NCBI GenBank assembly: GCA_902812465.1
Contig: CADDZE010000021.1
Location: forward strand, 1-62,048
Source: Acidobacteriota bacterium
GTDB taxonomy: Bacteria > Acidobacteriota > Terriglobia > UBA7540
Direction: 5' to 3'
DNA length: 62,048 nt
Both the position numbers and the translations under genes were made by a program. This document shows positions 28,701 to 37,465 of this stretch, piece by piece. The notes below the pieces were generated by a model. The model did not search any database and was not told the DNA's origin. It was given only the letters and a program-made list of their open reading frames with translations. Position 1 is the first letter of the stretch; each line of letters begins with the position of its first letter.

Positions 28701-30085
28701 CGGCTCGATTCGAGACTCCGCTTGAAGTTTTGGCGGGGACCCAGCAGGACGAGGCAGATCGCGAGGAGGCTGCCGTTACCCTGGTACGCGGCTGGGTGGC
28801 AGATTCCGGTCCGGTCGCCGTTCCATGGCTGACAAGCATCGTCCATTTGCCTGACAGCGAGATCGAGCAGGCGATGCTGCGATTGGAGGCCGAGGGCACC
28901 GTATTGCGCGGCCAGTTCACCGGTGCCCGGGTGGCTGAGTGGTGCGAGCGTCGGCTGCTGGCTCGTATTCACCGCCTTACCTTGGGCGAGCTACGCAAGC
29001 AGATTCAGCGGGTCAGCGCCGCACAATTCATGCGTTGGCTGCTGCGCTGGCAGCATGTTGCGCCAGGAGCACAGGTGTTCGGCGAGCGCGGACTGCGTGA
29101 GATCCTTCACCAGCTGCAGGGATTTGCAGCGCCAGCCAGCGCCTGGGAACCCCAGATCTTGGGACGCCGGGTTGCCGGATATATGCCTGCCATGCTCGAT
29201 CAGCTCTGTCTCTCGGGCGAGGTTGGCTGGGGCAGACTGTCGCCCCATCCGGCTTTGGCGGAAGTCGAAACGGGCGGCGGTAATTTGCGTCCCACCGGAA
29301 TGCGGCGGCTTGTTCCCTCGAGTGTGGCGCCTGTTGCCTTCTTCGTCCGCGACGACTCGGACTGGATGGCTCCTCAGCGCAGCACACCTGAGCCGATGCC
29401 TGCGGCGCTCAGCCACGCAGCGCGCAGCGTGCTGGACTTCATTCGTCGGCACGGCGCTTCTTTCTTCGTCGACATCGTCCGCGGGACAGGTAAGCTGAAA
29501 TCGGAAGTAGAAACAGGTCTGTGGGAACTGGTAGCGGCAGGCCTGCTAACCGCCGATAGTTTCGACAGTCTGCGCGCGCTCATCGATCCCAAGCGGCGTG
29601 CCGGCCAAGGCCGCGCCCGCAACTTGCGCCCCCGGCACAGCGCTGGCCGATGGTCGCTGCTCTTTGCCGAATCGTCAGTCGACCGTGTGAAGGCGGCGGA
29701 GGCGGCCTGCCGGGTGCTCCTCAAGCGCTACGGCATCGTCTTCCGTGAGCTCACGTTGCGGGAGAGCTTCCCCTTCAAGTGGCGTGAGTTGCTGGTCGTG
29801 TTCCGTCGTCTCGAAGACCGGGGCGAGATCCGAGGGGGCCGTTTTGTGGACGGCTTCCTGGGGGAGCAGTTTGGGTTACCATTGGCGCTCGAATCATTGC
29901 GCGCCCTACGCCGTTTGGAACCCGCCGGTGAAGTCGCAACCATCTCAGCGGCCGATCCGCTAAACTTAAGCGGGATCATCCTGCCAGGCGAGCGGATCCC
30001 TGCCAACTCGGGCCGAACCATTACGTTTCAGGACGGCATGATGATCGCAGAACATGCGCCGCTGCCGGTTGTCGCGGGTTGTTAA
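25754..30085 (+). CDS. lhr: Long-form Lhr superfamily 2 ATP-dependent helicase
   Basis: A 1443-aa SF2 helicase of the bacterial long-Lhr type, thought to act in DNA repair. The motifs are APTGSGKT (K60), DEIH (179-182), SAT (219-221), and VNTRR with the QRVGRSGH motif VI. A winged-helix and Lhr-core region extends to about residue 870. The last 550 residues form the long C-terminal extension, with tracts such as RLLARIHRLTLGELRKQIQ and RRHGASFFVDIVRGTGKLKSEVE that are typical of the full-length protein. The C-terminal domain of E. coli Lhr was recently tied to uracil glycosylase activity, but I cannot assign that here. Single gene; the next gene is convergent. Confidence 0.93.
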   Translation: MQAEGSTPGSTVRALCWAHPLVREWFLARFGSPTDPQERGWPHIYAGRPTLISAPTGSGKTLAAFLACIDHLIRKALNGELQDRTEVLYVSPLKALSNDIRKNLEVPLGEILELAGRRGLRMPPIRAAVRTGDTLIPERRAMLAHPPHILVTTPESLYILLTAERSRAILRDVETVIVDEIHAVADDKRGAHLALTLERLEHLVTQAHPGQPPVRIGLSATQSPIELVARFLVGTGQPKPVIVAVSHRRALDLAVEVPESELGAVATNEMWDEVYDRLAELARAHRSTLIFVNTRRLAERVAHHLAERLGIDAVAAHHASLSRKLRLAAENKLKCSEVRALVATASLELGIDIGTVDLVCQIGSPRSISTALQRVGRSGHWRGAVPKGRFFAMTRDELIECAALVQALRDGELDRLHLPEAPLDVLAQQIVAMCACEEWKEDNLFAIVRRAWPYRQLPRTDFDSLIGILSEGITARRGRYAAYLHRDRVQGRLRGRRGSRMVAIMNGGAIPETALYSVISEPEGTVVGTIDEDFAVESVCGDVFLLGNTSWRIRRLESKAGRLLVEDAHGAAPNVPFWRGEAPPRTAELSAQVSAIREAISNLAGAGPGQSLSPNGRTAAIFFLQEQCGLNQAGAEQAVDYVLAGRAVLGVVPTQRTVVAERFFDEGGGMQLVIHAPFGGRINRAWGLALRKRFCRSFNFELQAAATEYGLNISLGEQHSFPLSSVFHFLTPDSVGAVLEQAVLATPLFATRWRWDGTRALALTRFRNGKKIPVAIQRIRADDLLAAVFPDAAACQDNIEGDICVPDHPLIREVMKDVLTEALDLGGLRQVLSGIMDGDIRTVAVDTPAPSPFSHEILNASPHAYLDDAPLEERRARAVSLRRTLPETVLSELGRLDPAAIAQVREAAWPDVRDADELSELLQVLVALPEDFTPPARSAVTDAWGTLFQELVDQKRAARAIANGSTFWVAAERAWMFRLLFPSARFETPLEVLAGTQQDEADREEAAVTLVRGWVADSGPVAVPWLTSIVHLPDSEIEQAMLRLEAEGTVLRGQFTGARVAEWCERRLLARIHRLTLGELRKQIQRVSAAQFMRWLLRWQHVAPGAQVFGERGLREILHQLQGFAAPASAWEPQILGRRVAGYMPAMLDQLCLSGEVGWGRLSPHPALAEVETGGGNLRPTGMRRLVPSSVAPVAFFVRDDSDWMAPQRSTPEPMPAALSHAARSVLDFIRRHGASFFVDIVRGTGKLKSEVETGLWELVAAGLLTADSFDSLRALIDPKRRAGQGRARNLRPRHSAGRWSLLFAESSVDRVKAAEAACRVLLKRYGIVFRELTLRESFPFKWRELLVVFRRLEDRGEIRGGRFVDGFLGEQFGLPLALESLRALRRLEPAGEVATISAADPLNLSGIILPGERIPANSGRTITFQDGMMIAEHAPLPVVAGC

Positions 30086-30171
30086 AAGGATCTATGCACT
30101 GCGACCATGCAACCTGATGAAAGACGCAAAGAACAAAGCACGGCTCGCTTAGTTCGAAGATATGCTCGCCT

Positions 30172-33100
30172 TTAAAACGTTACCCTCCCTCCGAGCTGAA
30201 TCTCTCGCCCTGGATGCATGGCCATGGTGATGGTACCGAACTGAGGCGTGTTCACAAACCGGTTGGGCGTGCCCAGATTCGTGTGATTCAACGCGTTGAA
30301 GAACTCTGTACGAAACTGGAGGTGGGTCCGCTCAGTCAAACCGAATTCCCGCGTCAAGGCAAGGTCGAGCAGCTGCATGGGCGGGCCCTCGACGGTGTTG
30401 CGACCTACGTTGCCGAACTGGTAGGCGGGCGGCGCCACAAACGCCGCGGGGTTAAACCACATTTGGGCCGTGCGTGTTCCCTTCGGGAAAACTGGCTGCC
30501 CCGTGGCACTAGCGCGGATGGGGTTCTCGCCCAGCAACGTGCCAGCATTCGCGGGGTCACCGAAGACCGAGATGGTAAACGGGTACCCACTTTGGGCCTG
30601 AAACACGCTAGCCACGCTCCAGTTGCTGGTTAGACGAGCCAGCAGCTGTTGGGCCCTCCACCCCGGAACACTGTAGACGACGCTGGCCGTCAGCCGATGG
30701 CGCAGGTCGCACGCCAGGCCCTTTTCCGCCTCTAGATGGGAATTGTCCTGCGGAATGGCAGATTCATCCATGGGCGAGCGGAAATCGGGCGCATCGGTGA
30801 GGCTCTTGGCGTACGTGTAGTTAGCGAGGAAAGTAAGCCCGTGTGAGAAACGGCGGCGGGCATCGATCCAGCCCGCATCGTACCAGCTCTTGGCGGTGTT
30901 CTCCAAGTAGTTGATGGCGGAGACCGGAAAAGTCGTACTGGCCAGGTCGAAATCAGGGGGGAATTGCGTTCCTGGCAGGAAGCTGATCTTGGGGAATGGC
31001 CGGCGGGGACCGATAGGGCCAGGACCCGGCGGCGCATTATTAATCAGGTGAGCCCGCTGCAGATGAAGGCCGTGTGAGCCCTGGTATCCTGTCTCAATCA
31101 CCACACCTCCCGGCAAAGCGCGCTGCACCGAGAAGCTCCACTGCTGAATGTACTGGGCAGGACTATGCGGGTCCACCGAAGCAAAACTGACAGTCGTCTG
31201 GCCCAGTAGTGCAGGTCCGAAATCAAAGCCGTGCAACGAGGGAGTGAAGTTGTCGCTCTGGTCCGTCTCCGCAAAGACCAGGGGCGGAACGTGGCGTTGG
31301 TTGCAGTAGGTGTTCATATCCACCGGGGTGTAAAAGATGCCGTAAGCGGCGCGGACCACCAGTCCCAGCCGTCCGCCGATGCTGTGGGCGATGCCAAGGC
31401 GGGGTGCGAAATTCAGCGCATTGGCATAGGTAAGCCCGCGCGGCATGCCGAGTTGTCCGCCGATAAAGGCGTACGGCTTGCCGTTCCGGAAGACCAAGTT
31501 ACTGCCGGGATGGCTGGCATCCCAGAGCGGTGTAGCAAATTCATAGCGTAGGCCAAGATTCAGCGTAGTGGACCTCGTTATCCGCCAGTCGTCCTGAAAG
31601 AAGGCGTCGGCATACCACTGGCGCAGGTCCATGGCAGGGATTCCCGCCTGTCGCTGCTTGACCACGGGCAGGCCCAGCAGGAAACTGGCTAGCGCTGCGC
31701 CGGTGCCATCATTCGTTGCCGTCTGAGTAGTAAATCCGTTGGTGAACTGATAGTAGCCCCGATTCTGGAAGAAACCCCACATCGGCCAAAAGAAGTAGCG
31801 GTAATCCCCTCCCAGTTTGAGAGCATGGCGGCCACGCAGGTAGTTCCAGAGGTCTCCGACTTGCAGCACGGTATCCCAATCCTGTACCGGAGTGGCGGCG
31901 TATGAGTCGCCGATGCCATCGTAACCCTGGATTGCAAACCAGGGCATGCCCCAGGCGCCTTTCCCACCGAAGCCCACTCCCCGGATGCCAAGCTCACTCA
32001 CGTAGTCATGCGTAAAGTCGTTCTCGGAAAAGCGATGCATCGAAAGACGCGAGATCCCGAACCAGGTGGTGTTGACAGATGTGGGTGAGAGGATGCGCGT
32101 GTAAGAGAGCGTGAGATGCTGCGCCAGATTGTTATCAAAGGCGCCAAAGCCCGGCAGGTTCTGGGGCGTAAAGTCACGCTCGTGCCCGAAGGAATAGCGA
32201 GCAAAGAAAGTATCGCCGCGGCCGAAATTTTGGTCAACGCGGAACGTGGCCTGGTCAGAGTTGTTACGGGCGGTGCGCAGGTCCAGATAATTGTTTGAAT
32301 CCGGACTTCCACCCGTAGAGGAGGGACCGCTACCTCCCATCACCATGGAACCCATGCCGCCCATGGCCATACCCGGAGCCATGTTCGGCAGGGGAACGCT
32401 GTTGAGAACCCTCACCGCCACCGGGTTCAGCAAGTCCACCGGCATCATGTTCCCGGGGAACGGATCGCGGATCGTCTTGGGATTGCTGGGGTTCACTGGC
32501 CGCGAAGGGTCGAAGCGTGGGTTGGGATGTGCGCTGAATGGATTGTAGATGGCGTACCCGCTTTGGCTGAAGTCTCCCATACGTTCGGCCATAGTCGGTA
32601 CCGTCTCGACCTGTACGATACCGCGGCCCAGGCGGAAGCCCTCATAGTTGGCGAAGAAAAAGGTCTTGTTGCGCCGGATGGGCCCACCCGCCGATGCACC
32701 GAACTGGTTCTGCACAAGGTGCGGCAGGTGACTCGGATCGTTGAACGAGCGCGCGTCCAAAGCACTGTTGCGGTTGAACTCATAAAGGTCGCCATGAATC
32801 TCGTTGCTGCCCGACTTGGTGACGATATTAATCTGGGCTCCACCGGCTCCCCCAAATTCGGCCGAATAGCTGCCCGTCTGCACCTTGAACTCCCGTACCG
32901 CGTCCGGCGAGGGGCTAAAGGCCAGCGTATTGAAGGTCGGGTCGGTGTCCGTCGTGCCATCCAGCAGGAAGAAGTTAGCGTTCGGCCGGGCGCCGCCGAC
33001 GCTCAAAGCCGAGTTCTGTTGAGGCCGCCAGTAAAGGGGATTGGTGCTGCCCGTCTGAGCCCCCGCGCCGGCGTGGACCGCAGGCGCGAGCTGGGCCAGG

Positions 33101-33561
33101 TCCAGCAAGTGGCGGCCGTTCAGGGGAAGTTGCTGCGTAAGTGTCGGCTCCACCACCTCGCCCAGGCTCGCGTCCGCAGTCCTTAGCATCTGCGCGGATC
33201 CCACCACTTCCAGCCGCTCGCTGACCTCGCCCACTCCCAGAGTCAAATCAAGCTGCAGGTTCTGATTGACTTCCAATAGGAACCTGCGGGTTGCGGGCGT
33301 GAAACCCTTCGCCCGCGCGGCAAGTTCGTACGAACCGGGAGCAAGACTGGCAAACTCGAAGCTGCCGTCGGTTGAACTCAGTACGGAGCGCTGTAAGTGG
33401 GTACGCACCTCGGTGAGCACCAACTCTGCGGCTGGCAAAGGCAGCCCTTGCGCATCACTGACGATGCCCGCCACTCGCGAGCTGTTGACCTGACCAGCAA
33501 GCGGCAGGCTCAACGCTGTTGTCAGGAGAACCGCAGTTACAAAAGGAATGAGGTGCCGCAT
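30172..33561 (-). CDS. Oar-like TonB-dependent receptor with carboxypeptidase-regulatory-like domain
   Basis: Outer-membrane receptor, 1129 aa from ATG 33561. The N-terminal signal peptide (MRHLIPFVTAVLLTTALSLP) is followed by a beta-sandwich regulatory-like domain (VAGIVSDAQGLPLPAAELVLTEV..., then DGSFEFASLAPGSYEL) and a plug region (LNGRHLLDLAQLAP, NIVTKSGSNEIHG). The remainder is the barrel, ending EIQLGGRVTF. The upstream 67 codons to 33762 are cysteine- and arginine-rich and are probably not translated. This architecture is abundant in Acidobacteria; the substrates are usually unknown, with oligosaccharides, metal chelates or proteins all proposed. Near residues 385-420 a methionine/glycine-rich stretch (APGMAMGGMGSMVMGGSG) interrupts the barrel. 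It faces lhr convergently. Confidence 0.88.
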   Translation of the reverse strand: MRHLIPFVTAVLLTTALSLPLAGQVNSSRVAGIVSDAQGLPLPAAELVLTEVRTHLQRSVLSSTDGSFEFASLAPGSYELAARAKGFTPATRRFLLEVNQNLQLDLTLGVGEVSERLEVVGSAQMLRTADASLGEVVEPTLTQQLPLNGRHLLDLAQLAPAVHAGAGAQTGSTNPLYWRPQQNSALSVGGARPNANFFLLDGTTDTDPTFNTLAFSPSPDAVREFKVQTGSYSAEFGGAGGAQINIVTKSGSNEIHGDLYEFNRNSALDARSFNDPSHLPHLVQNQFGASAGGPIRRNKTFFFANYEGFRLGRGIVQVETVPTMAERMGDFSQSGYAIYNPFSAHPNPRFDPSRPVNPSNPKTIRDPFPGNMMPVDLLNPVAVRVLNSVPLPNMAPGMAMGGMGSMVMGGSGPSSTGGSPDSNNYLDLRTARNNSDQATFRVDQNFGRGDTFFARYSFGHERDFTPQNLPGFGAFDNNLAQHLTLSYTRILSPTSVNTTWFGISRLSMHRFSENDFTHDYVSELGIRGVGFGGKGAWGMPWFAIQGYDGIGDSYAATPVQDWDTVLQVGDLWNYLRGRHALKLGGDYRYFFWPMWGFFQNRGYYQFTNGFTTQTATNDGTGAALASFLLGLPVVKQRQAGIPAMDLRQWYADAFFQDDWRITRSTTLNLGLRYEFATPLWDASHPGSNLVFRNGKPYAFIGGQLGMPRGLTYANALNFAPRLGIAHSIGGRLGLVVRAAYGIFYTPVDMNTYCNQRHVPPLVFAETDQSDNFTPSLHGFDFGPALLGQTTVSFASVDPHSPAQYIQQWSFSVQRALPGGVVIETGYQGSHGLHLQRAHLINNAPPGPGPIGPRRPFPKISFLPGTQFPPDFDLASTTFPVSAINYLENTAKSWYDAGWIDARRRFSHGLTFLANYTYAKSLTDAPDFRSPMDESAIPQDNSHLEAEKGLACDLRHRLTASVVYSVPGWRAQQLLARLTSNWSVASVFQAQSGYPFTISVFGDPANAGTLLGENPIRASATGQPVFPKGTRTAQMWFNPAAFVAPPAYQFGNVGRNTVEGPPMQLLDLALTREFGLTERTHLQFRTEFFNALNHTNLGTPNRFVNTPQFGTITMAMHPGREIQLGGRVTF

Positions 33562-33943
33562 GGAATCAGGAGAAAGGGTGGCGGCGCCACTGAACTCCGG
33601 TTGGTACCCCCGAAGGGGCGCCCGCCCCGCAGCTTGCCCAGGACTGAAACACCAGCTTTTCCTACGAAGGAAAGACCAACACCCGACGCACTCTTCCAAG
33701 GGCCGCACCTTAACTGCGCCGAGGCTACTGAGGCAATACTGTCTAGGCACTAGGCGCGGCATTTTAACTCACTAGGTGCCTGGCATTGCGAGCATTGAGC
33801 CGGCATGGAGCCTTGGCCTTTCCCACCAGCGGCGGCTTTAGGTCGTGACACTTCCGTGCCTCGCCGCAGTCACGGCGGCCAGCACCCTTGGCCAACCTGC
33901 TGGTCCTCTCAGCCGGGCAGCTTGCCGGGCACGCCGCAAGCCG
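33562..33943. other. Upstream region of the TonB-dependent receptor
   Basis: About 380 bp between the aguA stop and the receptor start. On the minus strand TAAAAT sits between two direct copies of CACTAGG (plus strand 33748-33754 and 33770-33776), within an imperfect inverted repeat GGCAC(N25)GTGCC (33746-33750/33776-33780). This is the most likely control region for the receptor. I see no gene here. Confidence 0.4.
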
Positions 33944-35149
33944 TCACGATCGCTGCTGACTCCCACAGCAGGGAGAAGCAGCAGGCTGCTGCTGCGTAAG
34001 GCAGTGGACTGTGCCGAGACCCCAGACGAGGTCCACGGCATGAATGCCGATCACGGGACGGTCGCGGAAAAGCTCGGCGAGTGTACCCAGGGCGGTGCGA
34101 TCATGCGGGTCATTGAAGGTAGGCACGAGGACTGCCGCATTAGCAATGTAGAAGTTGGCGTAGCTGGCGGGCAGGCGCTGGCCAGCGAAATAGAGGGGTT
34201 CGGGCATGGGAAGCCGCACGATTTCGAGCTTCGAGCCGTCCTCCGTCCGCATTCCTTCCAGGCGCTCACGGTTCTCCTCGAGCGCCGAATGGTTAGCGTC
34301 CGAGGGATCGTCTTCCTGGCAGAGCACGACGGTCCGGGGCCCGACAAACCGGCAGAAGTCGTCGACGTGGCCGTGCGTGTCATCGCCAGCTATTCCCCGC
34401 CCCAGCCAAAGCACGTGGGTGACGCCCAGGAAATCGCGCAGCGCCTGTTCCATCTCTCTCCTTCCCAAACCCGGATTGCGCGGCTGGGTCTTTGCATCGA
34501 GCAAGCACTCTTCAGTGGTTAGCAAGGTCCCGCGGCCATTCACGTCGACGCTGCCACCTTCGAACACCAGGTCGCGATCTCCGGCGCGCGCGTGAAATAG
34601 CTGGCAGCCGAGGGCGCGAGCCGCGAGTTCGGGAATGCGATCATCCTTCTGCCAGTCGGGATACTTCGCCCAGGCATTAAAGCGGAAGCGGCAGACGGCT
34701 ACTTCAGCGGGCTGCGAAGAGTGTCCAGGGGCGTGAGGACCGCGTGCGCGCTTCACGAAGAGTGGGCCATAGTCGCGCGTCCAACTTCGATTCGTGGGAA
34801 AATGAAAGAACTCCACGTCCTCGCAATTCACTCCCGCGCGCACGAGGACTCTGCGCGCTCGCGCTTCATGCATAGTGGAGTTAACGAGAATGCGTACCTT
34901 TTCGCCCGCAACTAGGCGGCGCACGATCTCGCCATAGACCCATGGGATCGGAGCAAACTTTCCCGGCCAGTCACTGAGGTTGTGAGGCCAAGCAACCCAT
35001 GTCGCCTCGTGCAACTCCCACTCCGCCGGCATGCGAAACCCGAGTGCGTGAGGGGTAGCAACCGTGGAATGGGCTTCGGGAGGCGCGTGTCTCCGCTGAC
35101 GGATTCTACATCCTGGGTTTCGCGCTTTCGTCTGCCGCAGGGTGACCAA
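33944..35149 (-). CDS. aguA: Agmatine deiminase
   Basis: Converts agmatine to N-carbamoylputrescine and ammonia, the first step of an arginine-derived putrescine route. The 401-aa peptidyl-arginine-deiminase-fold protein has FRMPAEWELHEATWVAWPHN at the N-terminus, WTRDYGP, GDDTHGHVDD (catalytic acid/base His) and the catalytic cysteine C383 in GTVHCLTQQQPA. The start is unclear: the only near-upstream candidate in frame is TTG at 35149, which abuts GGGAGG directly. aguB ends 45 bp upstream, so the two form an aguB-aguA operon that makes putrescine from agmatine. Confidence 0.95.
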   Translation of the reverse strand: MVTLRQTKARNPGCRIRQRRHAPPEAHSTVATPHALGFRMPAEWELHEATWVAWPHNLSDWPGKFAPIPWVYGEIVRRLVAGEKVRILVNSTMHEARARRVLVRAGVNCEDVEFFHFPTNRSWTRDYGPLFVKRARGPHAPGHSSQPAEVAVCRFRFNAWAKYPDWQKDDRIPELAARALGCQLFHARAGDRDLVFEGGSVDVNGRGTLLTTEECLLDAKTQPRNPGLGRREMEQALRDFLGVTHVLWLGRGIAGDDTHGHVDDFCRFVGPRTVVLCQEDDPSDANHSALEENRERLEGMRTEDGSKLEIVRLPMPEPLYFAGQRLPASYANFYIANAAVLVPTFNDPHDRTALGTLAELFRDRPVIGIHAVDLVWGLGTVHCLTQQQPAASPCCGSQQRS

Positions 35150-35194
35150 CCTCCCGTTGAGCAGTTCACTGGTCTATAACTGGTTCGTTGTCCG

Positions 35195-36079
35195 CTATGG
35201 GTCTAACCAGCGGCGCTCGAGTCCGGAATACGCATCAACCCGCCGGTCGCGCAGAAATGGCCAGTTGCGTCGCACCTCTTCGATTCGCCCAAGATTGACT
35301 TCACCGAACAAGATTTCCTCTTGATCGGTCGAGGCTTCCGCGACGATCCTGCCGAAAGGGTCAGCCCAAAAGGAGCTTCCCCAGAACTCGATGCCGGCTC
35401 CCTCCGCCGCGGGCTCGTGGCCGACGCGGTTGACCGCGGCGACGTAGACCCCATTGGCGATGGCGTGGCCCCGCTGGATGGTGCGCCAGGCGTCGCGCTG
35501 GGCCATACCGAACTGCTCCTTCTCGTGAGGGTGCCAGCCGATCGCCGTGGGGTAGAAGATCACCGAGGCCCCGCGCAGCGCGACTAACCGCGCTGCCTCG
35601 GGATACCACTGGTCCCAACAGATGAGTGTGGCCAGCCTTCCCGCCCGCGTGTCAAAGGCAGGAAATCCGAGGTCGCCGGGCGCGAAGTAAAACTTCTCGT
35701 AATAGGCGGGATCATCCGGAATGTGCATCTTGCGGTACAGCCCCGCCAGCCTACCATCCGCATCGATGACCGCCGCACTGTTGTGGTAAACGCCCGCGGC
35801 GCGCCGCTCGAAGACCGGGGCAATGACCACGATGTGCGCTTCCCGCGCCGCTTGGCCCAGCGCCTCGGTTGTGGGTCCCGGAACGGGCTCAGCCAGATCA
35901 AAGAGGCTGACGTCCTCCTGTTGGCAGAAATACCGTGAGCGAAACAGCTCCGGCAGGCACACCACTTGTGCCCCGCCGCGCGCGGCCTGTCGTACGCGTT
36001 CGATCGCGCGCGCCAGGTTGTCAGCGGGGTCGGCGCTGCACGCCATTTGGACGAGGGCGACTTTGAACTGAGTGGGCAT
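35195..36079 (-). CDS. aguB: N-carbamoylputrescine amidohydrolase
   Basis: Nitrilase-superfamily enzyme that releases putrescine, carbon dioxide and ammonia from N-carbamoylputrescine. The catalytic triad is visible: Glu in CLPELFRSRYF, Lys in LYRKMHIPD and Cys in TLICWDQWYPEA. The C-terminal half (FWGSSFWADPFGRIVAEAS, then EEVRRNWPFLRDRR) matches AguB. The ATG at 36079 gives MPTQFKVALVQMACSAD; the upstream 23 codons are not typical. It begins about 110 bp downstream of the ftsZ stop and could be transcribed from the end of the division cluster. Confidence 0.95.
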   Translation of the reverse strand: MPTQFKVALVQMACSADPADNLARAIERVRQAARGGAQVVCLPELFRSRYFCQQEDVSLFDLAEPVPGPTTEALGQAAREAHIVVIAPVFERRAAGVYHNSAAVIDADGRLAGLYRKMHIPDDPAYYEKFYFAPGDLGFPAFDTRAGRLATLICWDQWYPEAARLVALRGASVIFYPTAIGWHPHEKEQFGMAQRDAWRTIQRGHAIANGVYVAAVNRVGHEPAAEGAGIEFWGSSFWADPFGRIVAEASTDQEEILFGEVNLGRIEEVRRNWPFLRDRRVDAYSGLERRWLDP

Positions 36080-36188
36080 GAAGGATGCCACCCGCACGGC
36101 CGAAGGTAACGGGGGATGTTGCCCTTCGCTCGCTGCGCACCACAGCATTCTTGGCCGCGCTCAGACGGACCGCGCCTTCCCCTCCGTC

Positions 36189-37370
36189 CTAAGGCGTCTC
36201 CGCTTTACGCCGCCGCATGAATGCCGGGACGTCGAGGTCATCGAGCGGGATCTCCGCCGTGACCTCCGGCAGATGCGTCTCTTCGATGGGTAGTTTCTCT
36301 CGCTTAAGCACGGCGTTCCTCAGCGTCTGCTGGACGGAGCGCGCCGCCGAGGACTGTCCTGGACGCACGGGTGGCCGCAGCTTGTCGGACTTGATACCGG
36401 TAGCGATCACCGTCACCTTCACCGCATCATCCATGGCTTCGTTGTGCACCGCACCAAATATGATATTGGCATTTTCGGCCGCAGCCTGGCGCACGATAGT
36501 CGACGCCTCGTGAACCTCGTAAAGAGTCAGCTTGCTGGACCCAGTAATATTGAGCAGGATGCCCTGGGCACCGTTGATGCTAGCGTCTTCCAGCAACGGG
36601 CTGGAGATGGCCTGCTGGGTGGCTTCCACGGCGCGATTTTCGCCCCGCGCTGTCGCCGTACCCATCACCGCGTATCCCATGCCTTCCATGATGGTCTTCA
36701 CGTCGGCGAAGTCGCGATTGATGATGCCGGTGATGGTGATGATATCGGAGATACCCTGCACGCCCTGGCGCAGGATGTCGTCGGCGATGCGGAAGGCCTC
36801 AAAGAAGCTGGTGCCCTTGTCGACAAACTGCATAAGCCGCTCGTTGGGAATGCAGATGACGGTATCGACGGCTTCGCTCAGCTCCGCCAACCCCGCTTCG
36901 GCTTGTGCCATACGACGCTTGCCCTCAAAGGCGAACGGCTTGGTCACGACCGCTACGGTAAGTGCCCCCAGCTCGCGCGCCAGGGCGGCCACGATTGGAG
37001 CGCCACCGGTGCCGGTACCGCCTCCCAGGCCAGCGGTGATGAACACCATGTCCGCCCCCTCGAGGGCAGCAACGATCTTCTCCGAATCGTCAAGGGCAGC
37101 GCGGCGGCCAATGTCGGGGTTGGCACCGGAGCCCAACCCTTTCGTCAGCTTGGCGCCAATCTGGATCTTGACGGGTGCTTGCGACGCGCGCAGCGCCTGC
37201 AGGTCGGTGTTCGCCACCATGAATTCGACTCCTTCCAGCCGCGCGGCAATCATGCGATTCACCGCGTTGCCTCCTCCCCCACCGACGCCGATCACCTTGA
37301 TCTTGGCGTCCTTGTGAAAGTCTTCATCGAAGCCGACACGCAGGTCGTTGTTCTCCTCGAGGTCCGCCAT
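36189..37370 (-). CDS. ftsZ: Cell division protein FtsZ
   Basis: Tubulin-like GTPase that forms the Z ring. The GTP-binding loop GGGTGTGG is at residues 116-123, and the T7 loop ([11 protein letters not shown]) is intact. The conserved C-terminal peptide for FtsA/ZipA-type partners is present as [13 protein letters not shown]. The length of 393 aa is normal, and the ATG has AGAGGTG just upstream. It is the last gene of the dcw cluster, 95 bp after ftsA. Confidence 0.98.
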   Translation of the reverse strand: MADLEENNDLRVGFDEDFHKDAKIKVIGVGGGGGNAVNRMIAARLEGVEFMVANTDLQALRASQAPVKIQIGAKLTKGLGSGANPDIGRRAALDDSEKIVAALEGADMVFITAGLGGGTGTGGAPIVAALARELGALTVAVVTKPFAFEGKRRMAQAEAGLAELSEAVDTVICIPNERLMQFVDKGTSFFEAFRIADDILRQGVQGISDIITITGIINRDFADVKTIMEGMGYAVMGTATARGENRAVEATQQAISSPLLEDASINGAQGILLNITGSSKLTLYEVHEASTIVRQAAAENANIIFGAVHNEAMDDAVKVTVIATGIKSDKLRPPVRPGQSSAARSVQQTLRNAVLKREKLPIEETHLPEVTAEIPLDDLDVPAFMRRRKAETP

Positions 37371-37465
37371 GTTTCACCTCTGACCCTTTCGAAATTTCCA
37401 ATATCGTGCCGCAGTGTGCGATCACCGGCGAGCCATGCTTTGCCCGCGCCAGCTTGCCGGGCTCC

